This document shows, piece after piece, positions 52,985-62,939 of a stretch of 64,000 nt of DNA; within the stretch, counting starts at the first letter, position 1, and every line of letters begins with the position of its first letter. The DNA is from Pseudorasbora parva (lineage: Eukaryota; Chordata; Actinopteri; Cypriniformes; Gobionidae). Location: assembly GCF_024679245.1 (NCBI RefSeq), contig NC_090178.1, forward strand, positions 29,793,955 to 29,857,954, given 5' to 3'. The notes beneath the pieces were generated by a model. The model was not told where the DNA came from. It did no database searches and saw nothing but the letters and a program-made list of their open reading frames with translations. The position numbers were made by a program, and so were the translations under genes.

Positions 52985-53578
52985 ACACACCTAGTTAAGG
53001 GTCCTTCAGACACACACCTAGTTAAGGGTCTTTCTCACAGTCACACACCTAGTTAAGGGTCCTTCTCACAGACACACACCTAGTTAAGGGTCCTTCTCAC
53101 AGACACACACCTAGTTAAGGGTCCTTCTCACAGACACACACCTAGTTAAGGGTCTTTCTCACAGTCACACACCTAGTTAAGGGTCCTTCTCACAGACACA
53201 CACCTAGTTAAGGGTCCTTCTCACAGACACACACCTAGTTAAGGGTCTTTCTCACAGACACACACCTAGTTAAGGATCCTTCTCACAGACACACACCTAG
53301 TTAAGGGTCTTTCTCACAGACACAAACCTAGTTAAGGGTCTTTCTCACAGACACAAACCTAGTTAAGGGTCCTTCTCACAGACACACACCTAGTTAAGGG
53401 TCCTTCTCACAGACACACACCTAGTTAAGGGTCCTTCTCACAGACACACACCTAGTTAAGGGTCCTTCTCACAGACACACACCTAGTTAAGGGTCCTTCT
53501 CACAGACACACACCTAGTTAAGGGTCTTTCTCACAGACACACACCTAGTTAAGGGTCCTTCTCACAGACACACACCTA
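52985..53578. repeat. 31-bp minisatellite, about 20 units
   Basis: Unit CACACACCTAGTTAAGGGTC followed by CTTCTCACAGA. I count 20 occurrences of the CCTAGTTAAGG core (the last cut to CCTAAG). The first interval is shorter (about 27). Variants: CCTTCTC or TTTCTC, CAGA or CAGT, CACACACC or CACAAACC, one GGATCC. Confidence 0.95.
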
Positions 53579-53825
53579 AGTTTTTTTTTTAGGGCAGTAC
53601 AGTGGTATTGAAGAGGGAGGGGACAGATGCTGATCCCCCAACTGATGGACCCATCTAACACCCATTTAAAGCAGAACATCTTTTATACAATAAAATAAAA
53701 TGTAATGCTTTTATGTGTTGATTGTTTTTATTATTATATCATTTTACTTATTTTTATTGATTTTTGTCATTTTCCCATGTAGCACTTTTGAGATTCTTCG
53801 GAATGAAGTGCGTTATAAATAAAAT

Positions 53826-53826
<1 letters not shown>

Positions 53827-53868
<42 letters not shown>
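53827..53868. repeat. (ATT)n microsatellite
   Basis: Uninterrupted ATT units after GCGTTATAAATAAAATGT. Confidence 0.9.
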
Positions 53869-53869
<1 letters not shown>

Positions 53870-53965
53870 CATGTTGTTCCATTGTTTTTTATTTAGCTGT
53901 ACTCCATTAAGCTATTTTGAGAATAAATGCATGTAATTTACCTCACATTTTCCCTTTTATTCATT

Positions 53966-53968
<3 letters not shown>

Positions 53969-54058
<90 letters not shown>
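53969..54058. repeat. (AT)n microsatellite
   Basis: About 90 bases of AT. Confidence 0.97.
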
Positions 54059-54064
<6 letters not shown>

Positions 54065-54077
54065 TCCCTTCCCTCAG

Positions 54078-54178
54078 ATGCTGTGGCTGTGAAGAGGTGG
54101 AACCCGAATGCTCCAGACTCTGAGATTGATGCAGCGATGGAGGAACACCTGAAGCCCTATACAGGAAGAGCTGGGCTG
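54078..54178 (+). CDS. exon-like block of unknown protein
   Basis: A good acceptor (TTCCCTTCCCTCAG, AG at 54076-54077) precedes a stretch that reads, in phase 1, as AVAVKRWNPNAPDSEIDAAM then EEHLKPYTGRAGL. The composition is clearly coding-like (acidic/helical, no repeats) and unlike its AT-rich surroundings. I do not recognise the family with confidence. No convincing donor follows; the frame runs on to a stop at 54229. It may be one exon of a gene carried by the 51805-55336 candidate element, or a relic. Confidence 0.35.
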
Positions 54179-54224
54179 GTGCTTACAAAAATGAGCCAAA
54201 AAACTTTAATGTGTTTAAGCCAGG

Positions 54225-54487
54225 GATAGTTCTCCCAAAAATGAAAATTCATTGTTATCCCTTTCAATGTTCTGCTGTACACAAATATATTTGGAAGCCA
54301 GTTTGTAACCAAGCAGATATAACCTCCCATTAACTAACATTATATTATTTGCCTACTTTAGTAGTTAATGTGTTGAGATCTGTTCGGTTACAAATGTTCT
54401 TCCAAATATCTTTGTGTTCAGCAGAACATAGAAAGGTATACAGGTTTGAAACATGACAGAATTTTCATTTTTGGGTGAACTATCCCT
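54225..54487. mobile_element. TTAA-type palindromic MITE, degraded ends
   Basis: AGGGATAGTTCTCCCAAAAATG at left is mirrored by TTTTTGGGTGAACTATCCCTTT at right; inner words TTCTGCTG and CAGCAGAACAT are also mirrored. TTAA is not preserved at either side. Confidence 0.75.
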
Positions 54488-55392
54488 TTATATAGGCAGT
54501 AACACTTTACAATAAGGTTGTATCAGTTAACATTAGTTAATGCATTAGTTAACATGAAACGAGCAATACATTTGTTACTGTGTATTTGTTAATCTTTGTT
54601 AATGTTAGCTAATAAAAATACAGCTGTTCATGTTAGTTCACAGTGCATTAACTAATGTTAACAAGATTTTAATAATGCATTAGTAAATGCTGAAATTAAC
54701 ATTAACAAAAATAAATAAATGCTTTATAAGTGCAGTTCATTATTAGTTAATGTTAACTTTGAACCTTATTGTAAAATGTTATCTAAAAGACTAATTATTC
54801 AGTATTTTGAATTTGGTATTTTAGTTTAGTTAACAGATGTTAAACAATGATGCAAAATAAATAAAGAGGAAAAGTTGTGGCTGTTCAAAACAATAAAAAG
54901 TTGTGGTAAATCAGAACATGCTTTTTTTTTTGCTTATGTCCACAATGTGTTCTTGTTTGTGATGCGCGTGATTAAAACGTTGTATGGAGGTTCAGGTCTG
55001 ACTGGACCCATTTTGGACCTTTTTTGAACCTTTGTCAAGATGTGTTAAACCTCACGCCATAACTGATTGCCTTTCACGATGTTACACAATGGGTGTGTAA
55101 TTATTTTATATATGCAGGCTTATAAATACACGTAAATTATGTAGCAACACATTTAAACAGCCAGAAGACGTCGCATTTAGACGTCCAGGGACGTGCAGAA
55201 GAGACGTGCAGTTCACGGCCAGATGACGTCAAAGACGTCGGTTCAACTTTCATTTTGGAACTATTTTTCAACCGTGACGGGACGTGTCGGATTGACGTCT
55301 TTTCAACGGTCTTTAAACGTCCAAATGTTTGCTGGGTTACTACTACTTGTTTCACATAGTGCTTTAGGCCAGGATTTTTCAGACTGAGGTCG

Positions 55393-55414
55393 GGGGGGGG
55401 GGGGGGGGGGGGGG
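55393..55414. repeat. poly-G run
   Basis: About 22 consecutive G after GAGGTC. Length uncertain in any assembly. Confidence 0.8.
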
Positions 55415-55467
55415 ATTGTAATTTTATTTTCTATTGTAGTCGTACGAAATAAAAATATATATATATA

Positions 55468-57119
55468 CAGTCCCTGACAACAGTCCTGTTGCTTGTGTAC
55501 AAATTGACCTAAAGTGCCGCTGAAATATATTTCTAATCAAGATATTTTTATCAAGAAATGGCTCATTTTAATCCCACCAGCTTTTGTGATAATGTTTCAG
55601 TGAAAAACTAAACTTTCAAAACTTTCAAAAAGTATTCTAATATTCACAGCTTGGTAAAGCCCATTGAGTCAATTTTTGCAAAGACATAAGTGTTGTCACC
55701 TTGTCATATGAGCTTCCCCTGTGACTAATATTGGATCAATTAGGTCTCAAGTGTGTATAAAAAAACCCCAGTACGTTAGACCTTCACATCAACTGCAACT
55801 AGACCTCTGCAAACATGCCTAAGATTCACCCTGAGACTAAAGTTTTGATTATCAAGAGGCTGAAGACCAGATCCACTGCTGATGTGGCAGACACCTTCAA
55901 TGTGTCTCAGCGTCAAGTACAGAGGATAAAAAAAAGATTTGAAGAGACTGGAGACGTTTTTGACAAGCCCAGGTCAGGCAGACCCCACAAGACAACTGCT
56001 CGAGAGGACCGTTTGTTGGCTCGAAAATCCAAGGCCAGCCCATTTTCCACTGCAGCAGAGCTCCAGGAGACCTGATCACCTGAAGTCCCTGTGTCAACCA
56101 GAACAGTTTGTCGGATTCTGCCTCGAAATGGCCTCCATGGTCGAATCAGTGCCCAGAAGCCAGCACTAAACAGAATACGATTGAAAAACCGTGTGGCATT
56201 TGCCAAGGCCCACAGCTTGCTAAAAGGATGGACGCTGGAAAAGTGGCAGAAGGTGGATTTTCAGATGAATTACATTGAATTACACCACAGTCGCCGCAAA
56301 TATTGCAGGAGATTTACTGGTGCCCGAATGGATCCGAGATTCACCCAGAAAACAGTGAAGTTTGGTGGCGGAAAAATCATGGTCTGGGGTTACACCCAGA
56401 ATGGGTGTGTGCGAGAGATCTGCAGGATGGAAGGGAACATCAATAGTCTAAAATACCAAGAAATCTTAGCTACCTCTTATATTCCCAACCATAAAAGAGG
56501 CCAAATTCTGCAGCAGGACGGTGCTCCATCGCATACTTCCATCTCCACATCAAAGTTCCTCAAGGCGAAGAAGATCAAGATGCTCCAGGATTGGCCAGCC
56601 CAGTCACCAGACATGAACATCATTGAGCATATGTGGGGTAGGATGAAAGAGGACGCATGGAAGACGAAACAAAAGAATATTGATGAACTCTGGGAGGCAT
56701 GCAAGACTGCTTTCTTAGCTATTCCTGATGACTTCATCAATAAATTGTATGAATCCTTGCCAAACCGCATGGATGCAGTCCTTCAAGCTCATGGAAGTCA
56801 TACAAGATATTAAATTTGGATCTCACAGCGCAACAACTTAATTTGCTGACATATTTTTGTATTTGCAGTAAATGTGTTACATTTCTGTATAGGCGACAAA
56901 ACTTTTGTCTTTCAAAAATTTGACCTTTCTGTCTTGATTAAATGATAAATATTTTTTCTGTGAAAATTATTTATTTCAGTGCATTAAACATCATTTGGGA
57001 GGGTTTTAGCTTTTCATATGAGCTATTTCTAACACCAATTAATTAATTAATTAATTAAAAGTCAGGTTAATATCAGGTATTTCTACAAAATAGATAAGCG
57101 ACAAGACTTTTGTCAGGGA

Positions 57120-57122
<3 letters not shown>
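55468..57122 (+). mobile_element. Tc1/mariner element with both ends intact, 1655 bp
   Basis: Inverted ends CAGTCCCTGACAACAGTCCTG and, reversed from the right, CAGTCCCTGACAAAAGTCTTG; inserted at TA within a TA-rich tract on both sides. The length is typical of Tc1. The transposase is described separately. Confidence 0.93.
55815..56813 (+). pseudogene. Tc1-like transposase, one stop plus local frameshifts
   Basis: One frame spans the gene, broken only by TGA at 56073-56075. N-terminal paired-like DNA-binding helices: KVLIIKRLKTRSTADVADTF, SQRQVQRIKKRFEETG, then the GRPHKTT linker (about residue 55). After the stop: STRTVCRILPRNGLHGR, VWGYTQNG, QILQQDGAPSHTS (second catalytic aspartate), QSPDMNIIEHMWGRMKED (third acidic position), to GSHTRY. 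The first catalytic segment should read SDE near 56262-56270; here the main frame reads VDFQMNYIEL while TTTTCAGATGAA still encodes FSDE one frame over. Two compensating frameshifts therefore removed the first aspartate. Length about 332 codons, normal for the family. Confidence 0.9.

Positions 57123-57180
<58 letters not shown>
57123..57180. repeat. (TA)n microsatellite between two Tc1 copies
   Basis: About 55 bases of TA separating two adjacent Tc1 copies, a common outcome of TA-targeted insertion. Confidence 0.95.
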
Positions 57181-57182
<2 letters not shown>

Positions 57183-57268
57183 GTTAGGAAAATAAGTATT
57201 TGAACACCCTGCTATTTTGAAAGTTCTCCCACTTAGAAATCATGGCGAGGTCTGAAATTGTCATCGTA
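57181..57268 (+). mobile_element. Tc1-like family B, left piece of a split copy
   Basis: CAGTTAGGAAAATAAGTATT through CTGAAATTGTCATCGTA. The rest resumes at 62938. Same family as 17384-18378. Confidence 0.9.
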
Positions 57269-58059
57269 CACTGAAAAAAATGATTCATTGGACCAACCTA
57301 AAAAAATTACTGTAATTTGTTACAGCTAAATTTATTAGTTTTTCCTCAAGCTATATTTTTAATTTGGTTGAAACTTAACAATTTAATTTAATATTATTCA
57401 AAATAGTTCTTCTGCCCAAGATAAAAAAATTACATTCACACAAAGTAAAAATATTGTTTATTATAGAGGCCATGAATCATTTTTCTTACTTTGGTACAAC
57501 TTAAATTTGTATTTTGGAAAAACTTGCTTTTTATTATAATAACAAAGTATAATTTTTAGTTTGGTCTAAACTAAATAAAATGCTGTAATTTTGTTACAAG
57601 CATTTTTTTTAAATTAGCTCAAATTAAATTTCTGATTCTGTACAAACTTAATCATATTTTCTTTAGCCACAAGAAAACATTTTACTATAATATTTATTTT
57701 TGCTTTGTTACAACTTAACTTTTACCATGAAAAAAGCTAAGCTTGCTTTAATATAAAAGAAACATTTACATTTAAAATAAAACAAAAACATTGTCAGAAA
57801 ATAGTTGACTTACTGTAAATAAAGACAGGAATATTCTCTCAAAACACCCAAATGTTTATTGTGATAGTTTTTCTATAAGATACATCACTGTTGTCAAATT
57901 GTGCTGCCAGTAAGGCAAGCCGGTATGCATTTTACACATCAACACTTGGGGAATAAAGTAAATGGTCTTTTCCAGACCTTTTTTTAAACCTTATGTAAAC
58001 TTCCACTAAATGCAACCACGCTAATGCAAAACTGTTTCGTACACCTCTCCTTTAAAACT

Positions 58060-58657
58060 CTCCGTTAGTTATGTCAATAATGACTCACCCTAATGTCGCT
58101 TCACACCCGTAAGACCTCTGTTCATCTTCACACAGTTTAAGATATTTTATATTTAGTCAGAGAGCTTTCTGTCTCTTCATTGAAAACGTATGCACAGTAT
58201 ACTGTCCCTTTCCAGAAGGACCAGAAAGGTAATAAAAACATCATCAAAGTAGTTAGTAAGAATCTCTTGAAGCATCAAAAATACATTTTGGTCCCAAAAT
58301 AACAAAAACTACGATTTTATTCAGCATTATCAATGGCGTCTAGACATTGCTGAATAAAGTCATAGTTTTTGTTATTTTGGGACCAAAATGCACTTTCAAT
58401 GCTTCAAGAGATTCTAACTAACCCACAGATTTCACATATGGACTTCTTTGATTATGTTGTTATTACCTTTCTGGTCCTTCTGGAAAGGGACAGTATACCG
58501 CATATACATGTTCAATGAAGGAACAGAAAGTTCTTGGACTAAATATAAAATATCAAACTTTTTCTGAAGATAAACAGAGGTCTTATGGGTGTGGAACGAC
58601 ATTAGACAGAGTCATTAATGACATAATTTTCATTTTTGGGTGAACTAACCCTTTAAG
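58060..58657. mobile_element. long palindromic MITE
   Basis: Arms of roughly 270 bp meet at about 58335. Mirrored words include TTTTGGTCCCAAAATAACAA, CTTTCCAGAAGGACCAGAAA and AAGACCTCTGTTCATCTT. The right end is TTTTTGGGTGAACTAACCCTTTAA; the left end is degraded. Confidence 0.85.
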
Positions 58658-58812
58658 ACTTGGTGCACGTGTTATGAGCTCCTACAACTTTTGACCTCCT
58701 AACTGAACTCCTTTCCACAAATTGTCATAGTGTCAATCATAGTGCAAACAATAAGTACAACCGTAATCAAAGTACTCAATATTCAAAGTGCAAATAGAGA
58801 TACAAAATTTCT

Positions 58813-59180
58813 TCAAGCATGATACAGAGCTAAGAGATGCATCTTAACTACATCTGATTGAGCAGACACTATATCATCACAGACAGTGAGAGTGATTACT
58901 TGGCTACAATCATGAGTTATTGGGATGACCTTGATAGTTGCCAAATCCTCAAGTTCCACAGTAGATGTCAAGTTCACTAGCGCATCTCCAAAGTCTCTGT
59001 CTTGGTATTGCAGTCCTAAATTGCCATTCAACCCACACACTTTCCGGACTTCATCCATAAGATACTCCATTGACTCTGGAATGCCATGAGGGAGAATTAG
59101 CTTCCTGGTGTCATCGGGATTCAGAATAACCCGCGACTTGGCTGGCCTTTTGACTGCCAGGTCTGCCCATCCAAAAGGAT
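58813..59180 (-). CDS. PB1-like coding exon (last exon, 121 residues)
   Basis: Acceptor TTTCTTTTCTTGTTTCAACAAG directly upstream (AG at 59182-59181). The exon opens with AT, completing an aspartate codon from exon 60029-60080, and encodes DPFGWADLAVKRPAKSRVIL then HGIPESMEYLMDEVRKVCGL, LGLQYQDRDFGDALVNL and ELEDLATIKVIPI, ending at a stop at 58813. The QYQDRDFGDALVNLTS segment with a following VKVI strand resembles the PB1-like N-terminal region of a fish-expanded protein family often labelled sterile alpha motif domain-containing 3-like. The residues after about 95 lose the resemblance, so the protein looks truncated. Family assignment is from memory and tentative. Confidence 0.55.
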
Positions 59181-59370
59181 CTTGTTGAAACAAGAAAAGA
59201 AACAATAGTATTAGCTGTAGTACAAAATTGGGCATAGCATCTTACATTAAATTCATATTCACAAATTAATTGATTAACAAATATATTTTGACAGTTCTGG
59301 CAAAAAAGAAGAAGAAATTTCAGTCAATATCATTTAGGAAATTTTGAATTCCTCAAAAATGAGAGTGTGA

Positions 59371-59490
59371 TGTTTATCTGCTGACCGCCAGGGTATCCAA
59401 GATGTAGGTGTGTAGAACACAAATGAAGATTTTTAACTCATTGCTCGTATAATGCATGTCAATTTTACTTCTATGAGAGTAAAAAACACA
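59371..59490. repeat. fragment of the 15891-16062 repeat family
   Basis: GTTTATCTGCTGACCGCCAGG then ATCCAAGATGTAGGTGTG and AGATTTTTAACTC match 15891-15960 (with GGAGTTAAAAATCTT reversed). Confidence 0.7.
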
Positions 59491-60028
59491 CAGACATAGG
59501 GATCCATATTAAACCCTGTGGCTCGTGGAGACACATTGATGTCTTAAGACATGGAACGATCAGTTTATGCGAGAAACACAACAGTATTTATATTAAAAAA
59601 TGTAATGCGCCATCACTGCCTGCAAGTGAGATCAAATTAAACGATATGGCACATCTCAATGGGATACAAGCGCTCAAGTGATTTCTTGCGAGTATCTCTA
59701 CACCATATTTTAGGACATTTGAAGCTTCATGAAATAACTTTGCGTTTTATTGATTTATTTATACTGCCTGGTAAAAGAAACCACATTAAATTGGGTAACT
59801 TCTAGATTAGTTTTGATTTGGGGTTCTCTCAAAAAATGTAATAAATATATCAAATAAATTAAATACTGACATGAAGTGAACCTTCCATTGTATTTTTATA
59901 CTATTATGTAGTGTATAATATTAGCAAGGATACCTCTGTGGTAATTTCAAAGCTATTCTCTAGTGTTAGTCATTCCTATTTAAAAATACATGAAAATAAT
60001 GTTCACAGTTGTATTCTTTGGGACTCAC

Positions 60029-60080
60029 CAAATTCAGCAAGAAGGCCAAAATTGCAAGATTTCCAGGAAACACAATCAAC
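60029..60080 (-). CDS. small upstream exon of the PB1-like gene
   Basis: A 52-base stretch with acceptor TTTTCCTTTGTTTTGCAG and donor TTTG|GTGAGT. It reads VDCVSWKSCNFGLLAEF plus one base, and that G joins AT of the next exon to give D, keeping the frame open (LLAEF-DPFGWADL). Two good splice sites and a matching phase support a real exon. Preceding exons, which should end in phase 0, were not established. Confidence 0.45.
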
Positions 60081-61040
60081 CTGCAAAACAAAGGAAAAGT
60101 TGAAATGTCACAATTTAGTTTGTTGTTGTTGGGGCAGTTAAAGCACTTTCCAAAATAATCACTAGACTGTCATTATTAATTAGACCTTAGACATACTGGT
60201 GATATTGTACAATACTAGATTATGCTGACAGGTGAAACAATGGAATATGAATTCTTAAATCAGAACACATTTTCTATTCCAATGCATTTCATAAATGCAA
60301 AACGCAGCACGAGTCAGTTCATTCATTACAAGAGCAAAGAGCTATTCATCATAAGTGCCCGTCATTCACACAGAACATGCAGGAGTACTATTTTAATAGT
60401 ATTTTGCAGCTTAATATTCACATACACAGTAACGATAGGAAGTGACTGAACGCAGCGGGTCACTTTACCGGATATACTCGAATCGGTACCACAGAAATGC
60501 TGGTATCTTAACATTTTTTAAATTTCAGTACCAAATTGGGACTAAAGTACCGGTACGTGTGACATTCCTGTGCTTAACTTTCATAGGAATGAATTTGAAA
60601 AGTTGAAACACTCACGAGTCACTTTGCTCCGTCTGCATCACTCCGTTATGAATACCCGAGCCGAGTGCTCTGAGTGCGATCGATCCCATCCCCCATGCAC
60701 GGAGATATCAAAACGGTGCCGTGGGGGCAGGGCGCGCTCGGGCGGGAGTTTTTATTCAAAATCTAAAGTTCATTTAAATGTAGAATACCTAATAGAATAA
60801 TTATTTTCCGGAGTTATTACACATGGGCTCAATCGAACATTAGCTAATTCGGACATTGGCTTTTTCATATATTGTTCCTGCAGGCTGCAAGGTGCTTAAA
60901 TTAACTTAACGTTAGTTGACGGTTGCAGTGCATGTGAGAAAAGAGGTATAACTTAACAACGTTAATTTATTCAAGCACTTTGACTAACTTTGTTAGAGAC
61001 AAACAAGCCTCATCACAATACAGCATCATCAAATTTACAT

Positions 61041-62420
61041 TAACGTAGACTCACTGTATTCCGGACACTTGAACTTTTCCGCGATTTCTATAAATAAACA
61101 CTTCCTGGTCACGGCATCTATATATATCCATGTGATCTTTGCCTCCTCCTCTTTCAATTCCAACATACATTGTGTTCACAGAGCCAGTCATTTTAAAGAA
61201 ATTAACGCTAGTTTTTAACGTGCACCAATGACTGTTCAGAAAATGGCGGGGGGAGGGTTTTCCGGCTGGACTAAGGGAAGAGGGGAGAATACCTTGGCTC
61301 TTAAAACATGCTTACCTATGGTCGCCCACCAGCAAATTACACACAAAAACATTCTTATGGTCTTATAAAATAATTATGAGTTTAAATTTGCAAATATGTG
61401 TACATTTTAAAGGCATATAAACTTTCAATGAGGCACTTTGAGCGACATGAATTTGAGTGGCAGCTGCGCATCAATGCAACCTCATTAAAACACCTCAAGT
61501 TAAATTAACGTTCATGTTAGATGCTGTTTTAAAAATCATTTCAACACATCTGCGTAATTTCACGTTATCTGGTTAACGTTAGGACAGCACACACTAATAA
61601 TAACATGCAATTTCACAACATATCAAGCCATTAAGTTAACATATGTTTAAGTTAACATTACTTATAATTAAGCCATAAAAGTAACGTTAATAACATTAAT
61701 CATAACGTAATTTCTATGACAATAAGTTATTTGAGGACCAAATAAAAATGAATCTAGACCATTTTATAAAAGGAACTTTTAATAACATCAAAAAATGAAC
61801 ATCAAAAAATGCATTCAGGTCTCCCCCTTTCACTAGTGTGTCCTGGCCTCTCTCCTCGCCTGTTAAAAAGAAAAACATAATGCTTTAAAAACACTTGAAG
61901 CCATAATTACAATAACTCACAACAGTATTGTAACATTACAATTTTAACATTAGGCTAAGTTACAGAAAAGCTTAAAAATGCATGTCTTCTTCACCATTTT
62001 GGACTGTCATGTGCTTCACAGGAGCAATCGTCAATCAAAACAGTGTATAGACACTTATAAATAATAAATATACAACATATGAAGATTAATATCCTTATTT
62101 TACCAACTTATAGTTGTTAAAATGTTTGCGTTTTATATTAGAAACGACTCCTCCTTACCTGTCCGAAACACAGTGAGTTGAAAATTTCAGCCGTCCGGAA
62201 CACCGTGAGTCCTAACGGTAATCCGGACACTGCGTCTCCTTGCAGTTTTTTCAAGATTTCTCCAAAATGATTCGTCCAAAATGTGTCAATCAAACTTTGA
62301 AATGTCTGGAAGGCATGTCCCCAGAGACAGACGAACCAATCAGGTTTATTTTACCGCGGATTGATATCTTACGGGACTTTTTACTGTGCAACATGTCCGG
62401 AATACAGTGAGTCTACGTTA
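61041..62420. mobile_element. 1380-bp element with perfect 27-bp inverted ends
   Basis: Positions 61041-61067 (beginning TAACGTAGACTCACTGTATT) and 62394-62420 are perfect reverse complements. CAT flanks both sides (61038-61040, 62421-62423), a possible 3-bp duplication. The motif CTCACTGT.TTCCGGAC recurs inside at about 62160-62175 and 62191-62208, as subterminal repeats. The interior has several TTAACGTTA palindromes. No transposase recognised; the superfamily is unknown to me. Confidence 0.7.
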
Positions 62421-62939
62421 CATCACAGTGAAATAATAAAAAGTTAACTTTGAATTTGTCAAACAGAGGCTTGGCTATAGCTTTAGCTAACACCTGCACA
62501 AACACAGTTGTATGTAAAGTAATAGCCCAGTCGACCATCCTGCCACTAACCATAAATATGAATGAAAAACACTTATTCACGTAAAAAAATAATACAATAT
62601 CGAATGCTTACCGAGTCAAGGAGATTTCCTGGGCCACAGACCGGAGTCTTGATGTCTTCGAAGCGAAGGGAGCAATGGCGGATTGAAAAACTCTAGCTGG
62701 CCGAGCAAGGAGTTCGTTGATGTGACGTCATGGGGTCACGTGACATTAAAAACTCTGGTTTGAGTTAAAAATGCTATTTAACTCAAACTGTTGCTTTTAA
62801 TTTTGTCTAGGGTGTTCGTTATTTGCTTTAAGGAAACCTGAACAAAACAGGTTTAAACCAGAAATCATGATTTTCACTTAGTCCAATGTAAAAATGTACT
62901 TTAAATAAATGACACAGTAGTTTCACTTTTTTCAGTGTA

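Larger units (their letters stand above)
51805..55336. mobile_element. possible DNA transposon with CCCAGCAAACATT ends
   Basis: Left end CCCAGCAAACATTGG (51805-51819) and, reversed, CCCAGCAAACATTTGG at 55321-55336. Both subterminal regions are rich in GACGTC/ACGTC words (52031-52060; 55165-55310). I could not find a matching target duplication in the flanks (TCTTTT versus TTACTA), so these may be ends of two different copies. Internal contents: a promoter-like site, minisatellite, (AT)n, an exon-like block and a MITE. Confidence 0.4.
57269..62937 (-). mobile_element. 5.67-kb CACTG...CAGTG element (EnSpm/CACTA-like)
   Basis: Inserted into a Tc1 copy, so the ends are exact: CACTGAAAAAAATGA at left and, reversed, CACTGAAAAAAGTGA at right, with TA duplicated (57267-57268, 62938-62939). 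CACT(A/G) ends with a 2-bp duplication fit animal CACTA elements. It contains a palindromic MITE (58060-58657), spliced coding sequence on the minus strand (58813-59180, 60029-60080), a 1380-bp nested element (61041-62420), and a possible minus-strand first exon near 62610-62720 with donor CTCG|GTAAGC. No CACTA transposase was recognised, so it may be non-autonomous. Confidence 0.75.

Noticed and set aside
52985..53578. CRISPR-like regularly spaced repeats
   Set aside because: The whole 31-bp unit repeats, with no unique spacers, in a vertebrate context; it is a minisatellite.
61050..61190. Short minus-strand frame beginning MTGSVNTMYVGIERGGGKD
   Set aside because: Two overlapping frames look equally plausible, it runs into the terminal repeat, and no homology is recognised.
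62154..62350. Open minus-strand stretch ending in CAG|GTAAGG that could be an exon of the PB1-like gene
   Set aside because: It ends in phase 0 as needed, but it overlaps the subterminal CCGGAC repeats of the nested element and shows no family resemblance, so the open frame may be chance.
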